A DNA stretch of 48,194 nt from an uncultured Eubacteriales bacterium (lineage in GTDB: Bacteria; Bacillota; Clostridia; Christensenellales; UBA1242): contig CAQFKO010000003.1 of the NCBI GenBank assembly GCA_948787875.1, forward strand, positions 1 through 48,194, given 5' to 3'. The notes beneath the pieces are model-generated. The model was not told the DNA's origin and made no database searches. It saw nothing but the letters and a program-made list of their open reading frames with translations. Both the position numbers and the translations under genes were made by a program. This document shows positions 17,009 through 24,558 of this stretch, piece after piece. The number at the start of each line of letters is the position of its first letter. Positions within the stretch are counted from its first letter, which is position 1.

Positions 17009-19335
17009 TAAATAAAATTTTCAGAAAGCTTACAACAAGAAGCATACGGAGCAATTTAAAACAATTTTTGTCCGTAATTTTTATTGTGCTTCTTTGCACA
17101 ATGCTTCTTTCGGGCTTTATCACAAACTCGGCAACTTTGAACAGTTCTATTTCGCATTATTTTGAAGATACGAATTTGGCGGATACTTGGCTATTTGTTG
17201 ACGGGGTAAAAAAAGAAGACGAAGAATATTTTTCTTCATTAAAATCAAATGGTGATATAAAAGACTTTGCAAAAAGATTTTATCTTGAAACCTCGGTAAG
17301 ATTTCAAGACCTAGAAATTCAGAATAATGCAAAAATTTATGTTGGCGACGGAAAGATTTCTAATCCGTTTATTGAAAGCGGAAAAATCGAAAAAGGCTAT
17401 GGCTGTTTAATTGACAAGAATGTTGCAAAAGATAAAAAGATTCAGTTTGGAGTTGACCGAATAAGTATAACTTATGATGCTTCCAAATTCGGAATTGCCA
17501 CTCCACTTGAATTGGAATTTGTTATAACGGGAACAATGAGTTTGGACGAATGTGCCGATACTTATTCTTCTTGGCCTTTCTATTTTGACGAAAATTATTT
17601 TTTGAATGGGCTAAACTATGCATTAACAAAAGCGGGAAGTGTTGTAAAGCTAAGTAAAATTCCTTATAATCAGATTTTGTTAAAAGCCAATAATGTTGAA
17701 AGTTTAAACAACAAAATAGAAAGCTATTACAGCATGGCAGAAAGCAACCTTGTTTATATGCTTGGCAGAGAACAAATAGAGTCTGTGGTTTTGCTCAGTT
17801 CGGAAATCAGTCAATCCAAAAAAATGATTTATGTTTTTCCTGTAATATTTTTAATTGTTTCAATTTTAGTTATTGTTACAACCATAGACCAACTTGTTTT
17901 GCAAGAAAAATCAAAAATAGGAACGCTCAAATCAATTGGTATTCCCGATAAAAAAATTTTGAATTATTACTCAAAATACGGCGGAGTGCTTTGCTTTATC
18001 GGAAGCATTGTCGGCATAATTTTGGGAATGCTAATAATTCCGAAAATTATGTTTATAAAATACAATTTGGTTTATAGCCTTCCGCCCGATTATATAAATT
18101 TGAAAATTCCGTTTTTTTGGCTTTTATTGGTGCTGGTTGGAATGACCACTTTGGGCTATTTGGTTTCGCTTATTGTATGTCACAAAATATTGCATAAAAA
18201 GCCAATCGAGTGTTTAAGGCAAGATATAAATATAAATGTAAAATTAAAAAGCAAAAACAAAAAAAATAAGCTTCCACTTTCTGTAAAAATGGCGGCAAGA
18301 AATGTTAAACTCAAACCTGTAAGAACGGTTATGGCTACCATTGGAATTGCGGGCTGTGTGGCGCTTTTGCTTTGTGGCTTTGGAATTAATGATACATTAA
18401 ACCACAGCATTAATAATGACTTTGGAAAGGTGCTTAAATATGACATAACCAGCACCTACACAAAAGCAGACTTTTTGGATAATCTAAATCGCCTTGATGG
18501 GTTGGAGTTTTATGAAAAGCAAGACAAATATTATGCAGAGCTAAATGCCAATGATAATTTTAAAAACACATCATTATTTGTAATAGAGCCCCATTCAAAA
18601 TTGTCGGGAATATTTTTAGAAGTTGGTGAGGTGTGTTTGTCTAGGTCAATAGCGAGCGAACTAAAAGTCTCTGTTAATGACAGTGTAAATGTATCTGTGG
18701 GCGGAAAATTACTTTCTTTAAAAATAACCAAGCTCATTGATACCTCTGCCACAAATGGAATTTTTGTTGCGCAAGACCTTGAAATAAGCGATATTTTTGC
18801 AACAAAGGGCGTTTGGATAAAGTGCTTAAATCCGAGTGCGGAAGCGGTTGCTTATGTTAACTCAATCAATGGAACGGACAGCGCATATTCAATGAATGCG
18901 GTCAAAGAACGAATAATGCAACAGATTTCTTCAATTGACTTGATGACGGCAACATTAAAAACTTTTGCAATTTTGCTTGCGATTATTGTTCTATTGAATT
19001 TAATCTTTTTGATTGTTAAAGAAAGAATAAGAGAAATCGCAACACTAAAAGTTATCGGAACAAATATTTTTACAATAACGCTTTCGCTGTTTTTTGAAAT
19101 ATTGTTTATGGCAACTTTGGGAACGGCGGTCGGAATGTGCTTTGGCTATCCATTGCTTGTTTTGGTGCTAAAAATTAATAGGGTAGAAATCATGAACTTT
19201 TTGTATCATTTAACCTTTCCAAGTTTTGTGCTAACATTTTTAATTGTATTTGCAACCATTGTTGCAACAACTGCGCTTTGTTTAATCAAAGTAAAAAAAG
19301 TAAATATGATAGAATCCTTAAAATCAGTTGAATAA
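17005..19335 (+). CDS. ABC transporter permease, FtsX-like with two domains
   Basis: 776 residues. One helix near residues 18-40 precedes a large extracytoplasmic domain. Two FtsX repeats follow: helices at about 275-295, 320-345 and 370-395, then a second set at about 440-460 and 650-770. KSKIGTLKSIGIPDKKI and REIATLKVIGTNI are the paired coupling-helix motifs of duplicated FtsX permeases. The GTG start overlaps the ATPase stop. It is the last chromosomal gene before the mobile element, and its 3' end is intact. Confidence 0.9.
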   Translation: MINKIFRKLTTRSIRSNLKQFLSVIFIVLLCTMLLSGFITNSATLNSSISHYFEDTNLADTWLFVDGVKKEDEEYFSSLKSNGDIKDFAKRFYLETSVRFQDLEIQNNAKIYVGDGKISNPFIESGKIEKGYGCLIDKNVAKDKKIQFGVDRISITYDASKFGIATPLELEFVITGTMSLDECADTYSSWPFYFDENYFLNGLNYALTKAGSVVKLSKIPYNQILLKANNVESLNNKIESYYSMAESNLVYMLGREQIESVVLLSSEISQSKKMIYVFPVIFLIVSILVIVTTIDQLVLQEKSKIGTLKSIGIPDKKILNYYSKYGGVLCFIGSIVGIILGMLIIPKIMFIKYNLVYSLPPDYINLKIPFFWLLLVLVGMTTLGYLVSLIVCHKILHKKPIECLRQDININVKLKSKNKKNKLPLSVKMAARNVKLKPVRTVMATIGIAGCVALLLCGFGINDTLNHSINNDFGKVLKYDITSTYTKADFLDNLNRLDGLEFYEKQDKYYAELNANDNFKNTSLFVIEPHSKLSGIFLEVGEVCLSRSIASELKVSVNDSVNVSVGGKLLSLKITKLIDTSATNGIFVAQDLEISDIFATKGVWIKCLNPSAEAVAYVNSINGTDSAYSMNAVKERIMQQISSIDLMTATLKTFAILLAIIVLLNLIFLIVKERIREIATLKVIGTNIFTITLSLFFEILFMATLGTAVGMCFGYPLLVLVLKINRVEIMNFLYHLTFPSFVLTFLIVFATIVATTALCLIKVKKVNMIESLKSVE

Positions 19336-19489
19336 TTTTTGTTTAATAATTATAATAGCAATATGTAATAAATTTATAAATAATGCAAACTTTTCTAAAA
19401 TTTTTTATAAAAAAATGAACCAAACCACTTGCCAAAGAGCTGGGGGGCGTTTAGATAACCCCAAGCAAGAGTTAAAATACCATTAAAAT
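19336..19489. other. Candidate left attachment region
   Basis: Gap between the chromosomal permease gene and the 3' end of the serine recombinase gene, where one att site is normally found. It contains an imperfect hairpin GCTGGGG...CCCCAAGC (about 19440-19466) that is GC-rich compared with its surroundings. No second copy of this block is seen elsewhere in the window, so the exact core is unknown. Confidence 0.35.
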
Positions 19490-19511
19490 AGCCCTTTTCA
19501 GGGCTTTTTTT
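19490..19511 (+). terminator. Intrinsic terminator
   Basis: AGCCCT pairs with AGGGCT (19490-19495 with 19500-19505), loop TTTC, then seven T on the plus strand. It shields convergent transcription of the ABC operon and the recombinase. Confidence 0.75.
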
Positions 19512-19525
19512 AATATATTTATATA

Positions 19526-21031
19526 TTAAACTTGCACATAGACCGTATATTCTTGTGTTTTTGTTATTACGCCATTTCCACGAGTTCTTCGTTCTGTAAC
19601 CACTTTTTCAGTAAATAATGTTATTGTTTCTGGCATTTCATCAAACTCTTCTTTTCTTGTGTAATTGAAAAGTATCTCAATTTTATCTTTGTAAACCTTA
19701 ACGCTTTTTAACAAGAAATTTATCATTGTTTGAGGGCATTGTTCCAAAGAGTATTTGAAGTAGTTAGCAATTTCTTTTTGAGTAATATGTGCGTGTCTTG
19801 ATGCTTTTGCTCTTGCTATGTTTTCTTCCAACTCTCGTTTTTTGCCTTCCAGCTCTTCCAATCTTGATTTTGTTGAGGTTGTAAATATTCCGTTTTCAAT
19901 AGCAACAAGCATATTTTTGATAGACTTATTTACATCGTTTAAGTCGGCAGTTAAAACATTAAGAGTAGAAGATTTGCCAATTCTTTTTTCGTGGACTTCT
20001 ACGATTTTATTTATTAGCAAAGAAATGTTTTCAGAGTGAGGCAGCAAAGATAGTATTGCTTTATTGACTATTTCTTCCAACACTTCTTTTTTAATTGCTT
20101 GATTATTGCAATGTTCATCTTTTGGATGTTTGCATTTGTAGTATCTTATCGGCTCAGTCTTTCCATAAGTTTGAGCAGAGTTAGAAGTTAGGGGAGCATT
20201 ACAATAGCCACAAAATACTTTGCCCTTAAGCAAGAAAGGAACTCTGTTTGTATGCTTTCCATATTTGTTTGCATCTATTCTTTTCTTGCATATTTCATAG
20301 ATATTCTTTTCAATGATAGGTGGGTATATTTTGTCAAACTCTTCACCATTAACTCGGTAGATGCCGGTGTATTTTTCTTGCCTTAAAAAGTTGTATATAG
20401 TAGTGCTTAAGAATACATTGCCTTTATTAGTAAGTCCTTTGTTGTTTAATTCTCTTGCAATATCGCATACTTTTTTGCCATTAGCATAGTCATTGAAAAT
20501 CTGCTTTAAGATTTCGGCTTCACCTTGATTTATCTTTAATTTTGCACCATCTCGTTCATAGCCATAGTTTGGATAACCACCTATGAAATTGCCTTTAATT
20601 CTAGTTTCGTTCATACCACGCTTTGTTTTTTGTGATAATTCCTCAGAGTAGTATTGATTCATACCTTCAAGCAAACTTTCAAGCAATATTCCTTCAGGTC
20701 CTTCTGGTATGTTTTCCATAACAGATATAAGTTTGATGCCATTGTCTTTTAAGTGCTTTCGATGTATTGCCATTTCATACTTATTTCGTGAAAATCGGTC
20801 TAGTTTATAAACAAGTACATTGTCCCAACTTTGTTTATCACTATCTCTCAACATTCTTTGAAAAGCCTCACGATCATCGTTCGTTCCTGACATTGCTTTA
20901 TCAATGTAAGTTTCTACAATAAAAATATCATTTTTCTCTGCATAATCTCTGCAAACTCTAAGTTGTCCGTCAATAGATTGTTCATTTTGTCTATCGCAAG
21001 AGTATCGTGCATATACAACTGCTGTTTTCAT
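19526..21031 (-). CDS. Large serine recombinase (integrase)
   Basis: 501 residues. The resolvase catalytic domain has Ser11 in YARYSCDRQ and the KLDRFSRN motif (about 76-83). The Recombinase domain (about 150-250) is followed by a zinc ribbon with Cys274, Cys277, Cys300 and Cys308, then a coiled coil (about 350-410) and a C-terminal tail. All key residues are present, so it should be active. Such enzymes integrate and excise phages and transposons between short att sites, with direction set by a partner protein. Its start overlaps the stop of the resolvase-like gene by four bases (ATGA), so the two are translated together. Confidence 0.95.
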   Translation of the reverse strand: MKTAVVYARYSCDRQNEQSIDGQLRVCRDYAEKNDIFIVETYIDKAMSGTNDDREAFQRMLRDSDKQSWDNVLVYKLDRFSRNKYEMAIHRKHLKDNGIKLISVMENIPEGPEGILLESLLEGMNQYYSEELSQKTKRGMNETRIKGNFIGGYPNYGYERDGAKLKINQGEAEILKQIFNDYANGKKVCDIARELNNKGLTNKGNVFLSTTIYNFLRQEKYTGIYRVNGEEFDKIYPPIIEKNIYEICKKRIDANKYGKHTNRVPFLLKGKVFCGYCNAPLTSNSAQTYGKTEPIRYYKCKHPKDEHCNNQAIKKEVLEEIVNKAILSLLPHSENISLLINKIVEVHEKRIGKSSTLNVLTADLNDVNKSIKNMLVAIENGIFTTSTKSRLEELEGKKRELEENIARAKASRHAHITQKEIANYFKYSLEQCPQTMINFLLKSVKVYKDKIEILFNYTRKEEFDEMPETITLFTEKVVTERRTRGNGVITKTQEYTVYVQV

Positions 21032-21423
21032 TTACGCACCTCTTTTGACTTGTAATATTTCATTGCATCTTCTAAAGCATCAAGTAAATCGTTTAAGTCT
21101 TGTTGTTTAGAATAAGCTCTGATAACTTTAATTCCATACTTGCTTATAAAGTTTTCAAATCTTTTAATTTTGTTATAGCCTCTACCTAAGGCAAGGGGAG
21201 TGCAAATCAAAATATAGTCAAACTCTTTCTTTCTACATCTGTTTTTAAGATTTTCAAAATCAATATAGTATTGTTGTTTTTCTACGCACAAGTCAGCATA
21301 GCGACCAACAATTTCAAGATTATGGTCTTTTGCATAATCTTCACCAATTCTCATTTGTTCAGGTATAGGCTCTTCATATTGCCTATAAGTGATGTGTCTG
21401 GTATAGATAACTGCCTTTTTCAT
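21028..21423 (-). CDS. Resolvase-domain protein lacking the catalytic serine
   Basis: 131 residues from the ATG at 21423 (GGAGG eight bases upstream; the frame runs 50 residues further without support). It aligns end to end with the N-terminal domain of the recombinase: KAVIYTRHITYRQ against TAVVYARYSCDRQ, and LICTPLALGRG against LVYKLDRFSRN. The catalytic Ser11 is Ile11, and the Asp-Arg pair of LDRFSR is lost, while Arg9 and the last Arg remain. It has no DNA-binding or zinc-ribbon part. It cannot cut DNA and may form heteromers with the active enzyme to control it. That role is inferred. Confidence 0.85.
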   Translation of the reverse strand: MKKAVIYTRHITYRQYEEPIPEQMRIGEDYAKDHNLEIVGRYADLCVEKQQYYIDFENLKNRCRKKEFDYILICTPLALGRGYNKIKRFENFISKYGIKVIRAYSKQQDLNDLLDALEDAMKYYKSKEVRK

Positions 21424-21604
21424 AAAATACCTCCATTTCTGTTTTTTTCTTAGAAGGTACACTATGTTTCTCGGAATTGTAATTGAGCCTAGGCTTACTA
21501 TATGTTGACAATGTAGGCATAGTAGGCTTAATAGAAAAGGACAACATACTAACTGCAAACTTACAACTAGCATTTTCTATTTGCTCTAATTGTTCACTAA
21601 ACAT
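21383..21604 (-). CDS. Small protein overlapping the resolvase-like gene
   Basis: 73 residues from the ATG at 21604, which has a textbook AAAGGAGG seven bases upstream. It begins MFSEQLEQIENA and has no recognised family. Its last 41 bases overlap the resolvase-like gene in another frame and contain that gene's ribosome binding site, which points to translational coupling of three genes in a row. Length and frame fit a small phage regulator, but the protein could also be only a translated leader. Confidence 0.55.
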   Translation of the reverse strand: MFSEQLEQIENASCKFAVSMLSFSIKPTMPTLSTYSKPRLNYNSEKHSVPSKKKTEMEVFYEKGSYLYQTHHL

Positions 21605-21617
21605 AATTAACCTCCTT

Positions 21618-21638
21618 TGTCGAACTTTTTTTTCGACA
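21618..21638 (-). promoter_or_regulatory. 7-bp inverted repeat beside the ribosome site of the recombinase operon
   Basis: TGTCGAA and TTCGACA, separated by seven bases, lie just upstream of the AGGAGG of the 21604 start. This could be an operator or an RNA hairpin limiting translation. A TTGACA on the minus strand at 21668-21673 could be the -35, but no convincing -10 follows. Confidence 0.45.
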
Positions 21639-21875
21639 CCAAAGAAAAAATCAGGGATTGGAGGGGCTGTCAAAGATTGAAGTGTCTTTTATTTTGGAGT
21701 TTCAAGGAAGAAAAAATATTGCTTAATTATTTTTTAACTTTTCAATTTTAAGCGACATTTTTTGTTCCATTTGACAGAACATACAAGCTCTGATAACATC
21801 TTCGCCGAAAAAAAACAAAACACCACCCAAAGACAAAGGAGGGTAGTGAAACAGATAAGAACAATTAGTTTGTGG

Positions 21876-21944
21876 CTCATAGAGTAAGCCTTTTGTCCGT
21901 AGGTAGAACTCATAAAGTAAGCAAATAATGCTCGTAAAGTAAGC
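21876..21944. repeat. Three iteron-like repeats CTCATAAAGTAAGC
   Basis: Copies at 21876-21889, 21909-21922 and 21931-21944, each with at most one change in 14 bases. The starts are 33 and 22 bp apart, i.e. three and two helical turns, so a bound protein would sit on one face of the DNA. They lie between the divergent recombinase operon and the repressor gene, and a related cluster lies at 23993. The rest of the gap 21639-22009 shows no gene. Confidence 0.7.
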
Positions 21945-22009
21945 ATTTAGAAATCATACATTCTTCTTTTTATGTTGTAGAGTGAGCGCAATGAAAGGAG
22001 GAGTGCTGA

Positions 22010-22141
22010 ATGAAAAACAAAATTGGCTTTGATTTTGCACTAATGAGCAAGAGTGATTTAGAACTTTTGGCAGAATTATTTGAAGAAATCATTAGCGAAA
22101 AGCAGAAAAAACAAACTTCGACAAAAAAAGAGCCACCCTAA
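22010..22141 (+). CDS. 43-residue phage-type small protein
   Basis: AAAGGAGGA lies seven bases before the ATG. The sequence begins MKNKIGFDFALMSKSDLELL and continues as an amphipathic helix with a basic tail ending KKEPP. Short helical proteins of this kind are common next to recombinase and repressor genes of Bacillota elements; function unknown. It is followed directly by the repressor promoter. Confidence 0.6.
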   Translation: MKNKIGFDFALMSKSDLELLAELFEEIISEKQKKQTSTKKEPP

Positions 22142-22173
22142 TGAATAAAGTTTAATTTTTTTGAATTTAAGGG

Positions 22174-22202
22174 TTGACTTTGTAAAGTGTATATTCTATA
22201 AT
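22174..22202 (+). promoter_or_regulatory. Promoter of the LexA/CI-like repressor gene
   Basis: -35 TTGACT (22174-22179), 17-bp spacer, consensus -10 TATAAT (22197-22202). The predicted start at about 22209 falls inside the operator at 22206-22233. The spacer includes GTAAAGT, matching the core of the iteron repeats. Confidence 0.8.
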
Positions 22203-22205
22203 AAG

Positions 22206-22233
22206 TCTATCGTTGCAAAAATGAAACGATAGA
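22206..22233. promoter_or_regulatory. Operator-like inverted repeat TCTATCGTT-N10-AACGATAGA
   Basis: Perfect 9-bp arms (22206-22214 with 22225-22233) covering the start point of the repressor promoter and ending just before its AAAGGAG. Position and symmetry fit autoregulation by the encoded repressor. It does not match the usual Bacillota LexA box. Confidence 0.7.
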
Positions 22234-22252
22234 ACAAAAGGAGAAAAATCTT

Positions 22253-22858
22253 ATGCGTTCAAAAAGCATAGATTTGATGAATAACATTATAGAATTCATC
22301 GACCAAGTTTTTAGCGAGAAAGGAAGAACACCTACACAAACAGAAATTGCAGACCGATTTAATGTTACACACACTTGTATTGGAAATTACATTAGAGAAA
22401 TGGAAAGCAAGGGGATGATCGAAAGACAATCTGGAAGTAGAGGTATAATGACAAAATCAATGCTAAAAAGAATGAATACACTACAGTTGCCTATTGTTGG
22501 AACGATAGCTTGTGGTGAGAAAATGTTTGCCGAGCAAAACATTCGTGGTTATTTATCAATCTCAAGCGAAATTTTAGGTAAAGGCAGTTTCTATGTGTTA
22601 GAAGCAAGTGGCGAAAGTATGATAAATGCTGGGGTAAATGATGGCGATTATGTCATTATTAGAATTCAAGAAACAGCAGAAGAAGGTCAAATTGTTGTCG
22701 CACTTGTTGATGAAGAAGCAACACTTAAAAGATATTACAGGGATGTGAAGAATAAGAAAATTCGTTTGCATCCAGAAAACGATGCTATGCAAGATATGTA
22801 TTTTGATAAAGTGCAAATTCAAGGTATAGCAGTAAAAGTCATTAAGGACTTAACTTAA
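22253..22858 (+). CDS. LexA/CI-type repressor with S24 autoprotease domain
   Basis: 201 residues. The N-terminal LexA-like winged HTH (about 5-62, TPTQTEIADRFNVTHTCIGNYI) is followed by the S24 peptidase domain. The predicted self-cleavage bond is Cys87-Gly88 in TIACGEK, where LexA has Ala-Gly. The catalytic Ser122 lies in ASGESM and Lys159 in EATLKRY. RecA-stimulated cleavage would inactivate it after DNA damage and induce the element. A Cys-Gly cut is known from the phage phi80 repressor. Its position beside the recombinase and its private operator make it the element's own repressor, not host LexA. Confidence 0.88.
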   Translation: MRSKSIDLMNNIIEFIDQVFSEKGRTPTQTEIADRFNVTHTCIGNYIREMESKGMIERQSGSRGIMTKSMLKRMNTLQLPIVGTIACGEKMFAEQNIRGYLSISSEILGKGSFYVLEASGESMINAGVNDGDYVIIRIQETAEEGQIVVALVDEEATLKRYYRDVKNKKIRLHPENDAMQDMYFDKVQIQGIAVKVIKDLT

Positions 22859-23004
22859 TTGTGATAATAAAACAAATCAGCCCCGTTTTGTTTTGTTATA
22901 TTAGGATACAAAAGATAATTGACTATGGCATTGGACTTCCCAACCGTGCAGATAGTTTATTAAATTCAAACTTATTGTATCTATGGGAAAGAAGGAGGTA
23001 GAAA

Positions 23005-23187
23005 ATGCAAACTACTACTTTGAAGAAACAAAAACCTATGATGAAATGTCCTCAATGCTCCAATTATGTTGAGATAACGCCTCATCCAAAGGGTGGAGTT
23101 AGTGGGAATTGTCCTATCTGCAATGTAACATTTTACAGTAAGGAACATTCACCAAGAGAACGGTTGATAAAAATTATTAAACACTAA
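23005..23187 (+). CDS. 60-residue zinc-ribbon protein
   Basis: Two CxxC pairs (MKCPQCSN and GNCPICNV) form one zinc ribbon, with basic segments at both ends. AGGAGGTAG precedes the ATG. Small ribbons like this in phages act as DNA- or RNA-binding accessory factors; the function here is unknown. In the gap before it, GATACAA (22905-22911) and TTGTATC (22975-22981) form an inverted pair 63 bases apart. Confidence 0.7.
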   Translation: MQTTTLKKQKPMMKCPQCSNYVEITPHPKGGVSGNCPICNVTFYSKEHSPRERLIKIIKH

Positions 23188-23298
23188 ATATATATTTTCG
23201 TTTATAGAGCAAAATTAAGGTCGAGCTGAAACAGTGCAAGCAGTAAATCCCTGTTCACTACTTTATAAGCAAGATTCGTGTAAAAGGATCACAAAGAT

Positions 23299-23368
23299 GC
23301 CTTGACGAATGTGGTTATCGAAAGAAACTACAAATCGTCTGGGCGTTTTTTATTTTGAAAACTCCCAG
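23299..23368 (+). promoter_or_regulatory. Leader with two mutually exclusive hairpins (attenuator-like)
   Basis: Hairpin A: GCC-TT-GACGA pairs with TCGTC-TG-GGC (23299-23308 with 23335-23344), with an inner GTGGTT/AACTAC stem and GAAA in the loop, followed by GTTTTTTATTTT. It looks like an intrinsic terminator. Hairpin B: CTGGGCGTTTT pairs with AAAACTCCCAG (23339-23349 with 23358-23368) and uses the 3' arm and T-run of A. Only one can form at a time. The gap 23188-23298 upstream also holds short pairings such as ACAG/CTGT and may be part of the same RNA. Confidence 0.5.
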
Positions 23369-23397
23369 CAAAAAAATAATTTTGTAAGGAGATTTTT

Positions 23398-23703
23398 ATG
23401 AAACCAGATTTAATCCGAGAAGAATTAAAAGAGATTAGATATTACTATTCTCGTAAAGATATGTTTGAGCAAGCCTCACAAGTTGTTGGTGCAAGTGCAG
23501 TTGCTGGGAAAATTAGAAAATATAATGATGCAATTCGCTATGCACCTCCAAGACTCTATGAGATTTATGTTTCACTTTATATCAATAATAATACATTTGA
23601 GTCATTGGCAGACAAGTTGGGCTTTTCTTACGATTATATACAAAAGTTAAATAGGAAGTTAGTTAAATTTTTCCAAGAAAATGTTGTAGAGGAGGGAGCT
23701 TAA
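23398..23703 (+). CDS. Sigma-region-4-like HTH regulator (ArpU/RinA type)
   Basis: 101 residues. The C-terminal half has a region-4-like HTH: LYINNNTFESLADKLGFSYD followed by YIQKLNRKLVKFF. The N-terminal half is helical, as in phage late-gene regulators of the ArpU/RinA group. Such proteins turn on late or packaging operons. TAAGGAG precedes the ATG, and the attenuator-like leader at 23299-23368 lies directly upstream. The repeats at 23993 and 21876 are possible binding sites, but nothing shows this directly. Confidence 0.65.
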   Translation: MKPDLIREELKEIRYYYSRKDMFEQASQVVGASAVAGKIRKYNDAIRYAPPRLYEIYVSLYINNNTFESLADKLGFSYDYIQKLNRKLVKFFQENVVEEGA

Positions 23704-23704
23704 A

Positions 23705-23965
23705 ATGAAGAAAACAAATATTCCTGATATTCCAGAGTTTATGAAAGATGCTACCAATGTTTATAGAACAAAGCATTACATTATCAAGCAAGACTTGTAT
23801 ATGGATGTCAATATAGATGGGCAAGATTATTTATATAGTAAGGACACATTCTATTTGAGAAACAAAAAGATAGACAAGCTATATGAAATGATTTTCTCTG
23901 ACAGATTAAACATTGATGGTAAGCGAATAAAAAGCACTTCACATTCAAGAACTTATATCGATTAA
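23705..23965 (+). CDS. 86-residue hypothetical protein
   Basis: Starts one base after the previous stop, with GGAGG inside the end of that gene. A short acidic and proline N-terminus (NIPDIPEFMKD) precedes a mixed alpha/beta body rich in Tyr and Asp. No membrane helix or known motif. Followed at once by a strong terminator. Probably co-transcribed with the sigma-like regulator. Confidence 0.65.
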   Translation: MKKTNIPDIPEFMKDATNVYRTKHYIIKQDLYMDVNIDGQDYLYSKDTFYLRNKKIDKLYEMIFSDRLNIDGKRIKSTSHSRTYID

Positions 23966-23990
23966 GCAAGGTTAGCCACCTTGCTTTTTT
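23965..23990 (+). terminator. Intrinsic terminator of the early operon
   Basis: AGCAAGGT pairs with ACCTTGCT (23965-23972 with 23978-23985), loop TAGCC, then six T. Confidence 0.85.
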
Positions 23991-23992
23991 CA

Positions 23993-24050
23993 TTATAAAG
24001 TGCTTTTTAAGTCCTCATAAAGTCCTTATAAAATGCTCATAAGTTACGAG
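23993..24050. repeat. Second cluster of ATAAAGT repeats at 11-bp spacing
   Basis: ATAAAG-type units begin at 23995, 24017, 24028 and 24039, i.e. 22, 11 and 11 bp apart. Three units are directly tandem: TCATAAAGTCC, TTATAAAATGC, TCATAAGTTAC. The motif is related to the CTCATAAAGTAAGC repeats at 21876. Confidence 0.6.
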
Positions 24051-24279
24051 TATGCTCACTGTTATGTCTTTGGTTTTCGTTATAGAATAACAGCGTAATC
24101 GATGACAAGAACAAATTGTTTAACGATGGACTTTCAAAACGACTTATAAGATAAAGGTGGCCACCTTCGTTTGAGTCAAGGAAGCGTATGTTTCGTTTTA
24201 GTGTTTCTTGGTAGGTTTGATTACAAACAACTTAATAGCCAAAAGTATTGGCAAAACAAAATTTTACAGGAGGATTATA
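24051..24279. other. Hairpin-rich non-coding region
   Basis: No gene is seen. Structures: CTGTTAT/ATAACAG (24059-24065 with 24087-24093), a perfect 14-bp palindrome AAGGTGGCCACCTT (24154-24167), and short GTTTG/CAAAC and GCCAA/TTGGC hairpins near 24210-24255. With the adjacent phased repeats this is a candidate origin or regulatory region for the late genes. Confidence 0.45.
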
Positions 24280-24558
24280 ATGGCAAATTATAACACAGAA
24301 AGGCGTTGGCAAGTGCCTAATAAAAGAGCCAAAAATTACGCAGATGAACGTAAAGCAAAAGTGCATCAGCGAGGACAAAAAGAAGGTAAGGAACTAACAG
24401 ATTATGAAGCAGGACTTCGCTCTGGTTATCTTCAATGTCAAAGCGATCACGCAGGACTTCATAGATACAAAACAGCAATGGATGCTGGACTATCTAAACA
24501 GGAAGCCAAAAAGTTTTCGAGAGAAAAAGGCACAAAACTTAAAGGAGGTAAAAAGTAA
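24280..24558 (+). CDS. Basic small protein (92 residues), element early/late junction
   Basis: Start at 24280 chosen for CAGGAGG eight bases upstream; the frame is open 24 residues further 5' without a ribosome site. The protein is rich in Lys and Arg (ERRWQVPNKRAKNYADERK) with a helical core and a GGKK end. A DNA-binding or chaperone role is possible. Its stop overlaps the next start by one base (TAATG). No family recognised. Confidence 0.7.
   Translation: MANYNTERRWQVPNKRAKNYADERKAKVHQRGQKEGKELTDYEAGLRSGYLQCQSDHAGLHRYKTAMDAGLSKQEAKKFSREKGTKLKGGKK

Noticed and set aside
21851..21891. 13-codon GTG-started leader peptide after GGAGGGTA
   Set aside because: The ribosome site is too close to the GTG, and the frame ends inside the first iteron repeat.
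22253..22858. Host SOS regulator LexA
   Set aside because: Cleavage bond, operator and position beside the recombinase fit an element repressor better.
21876..24050. CRISPR array
   Set aside because: Repeats are 11-14 bp with spacing of 11-33 bp, and there are no cas genes; nothing else in the window resembles an array.
24208..24279. N-terminal extension of the 24280 gene
   Set aside because: No ribosome site at 24208, and the segment is hairpin-forming; the start at 24280 has CAGGAGG.
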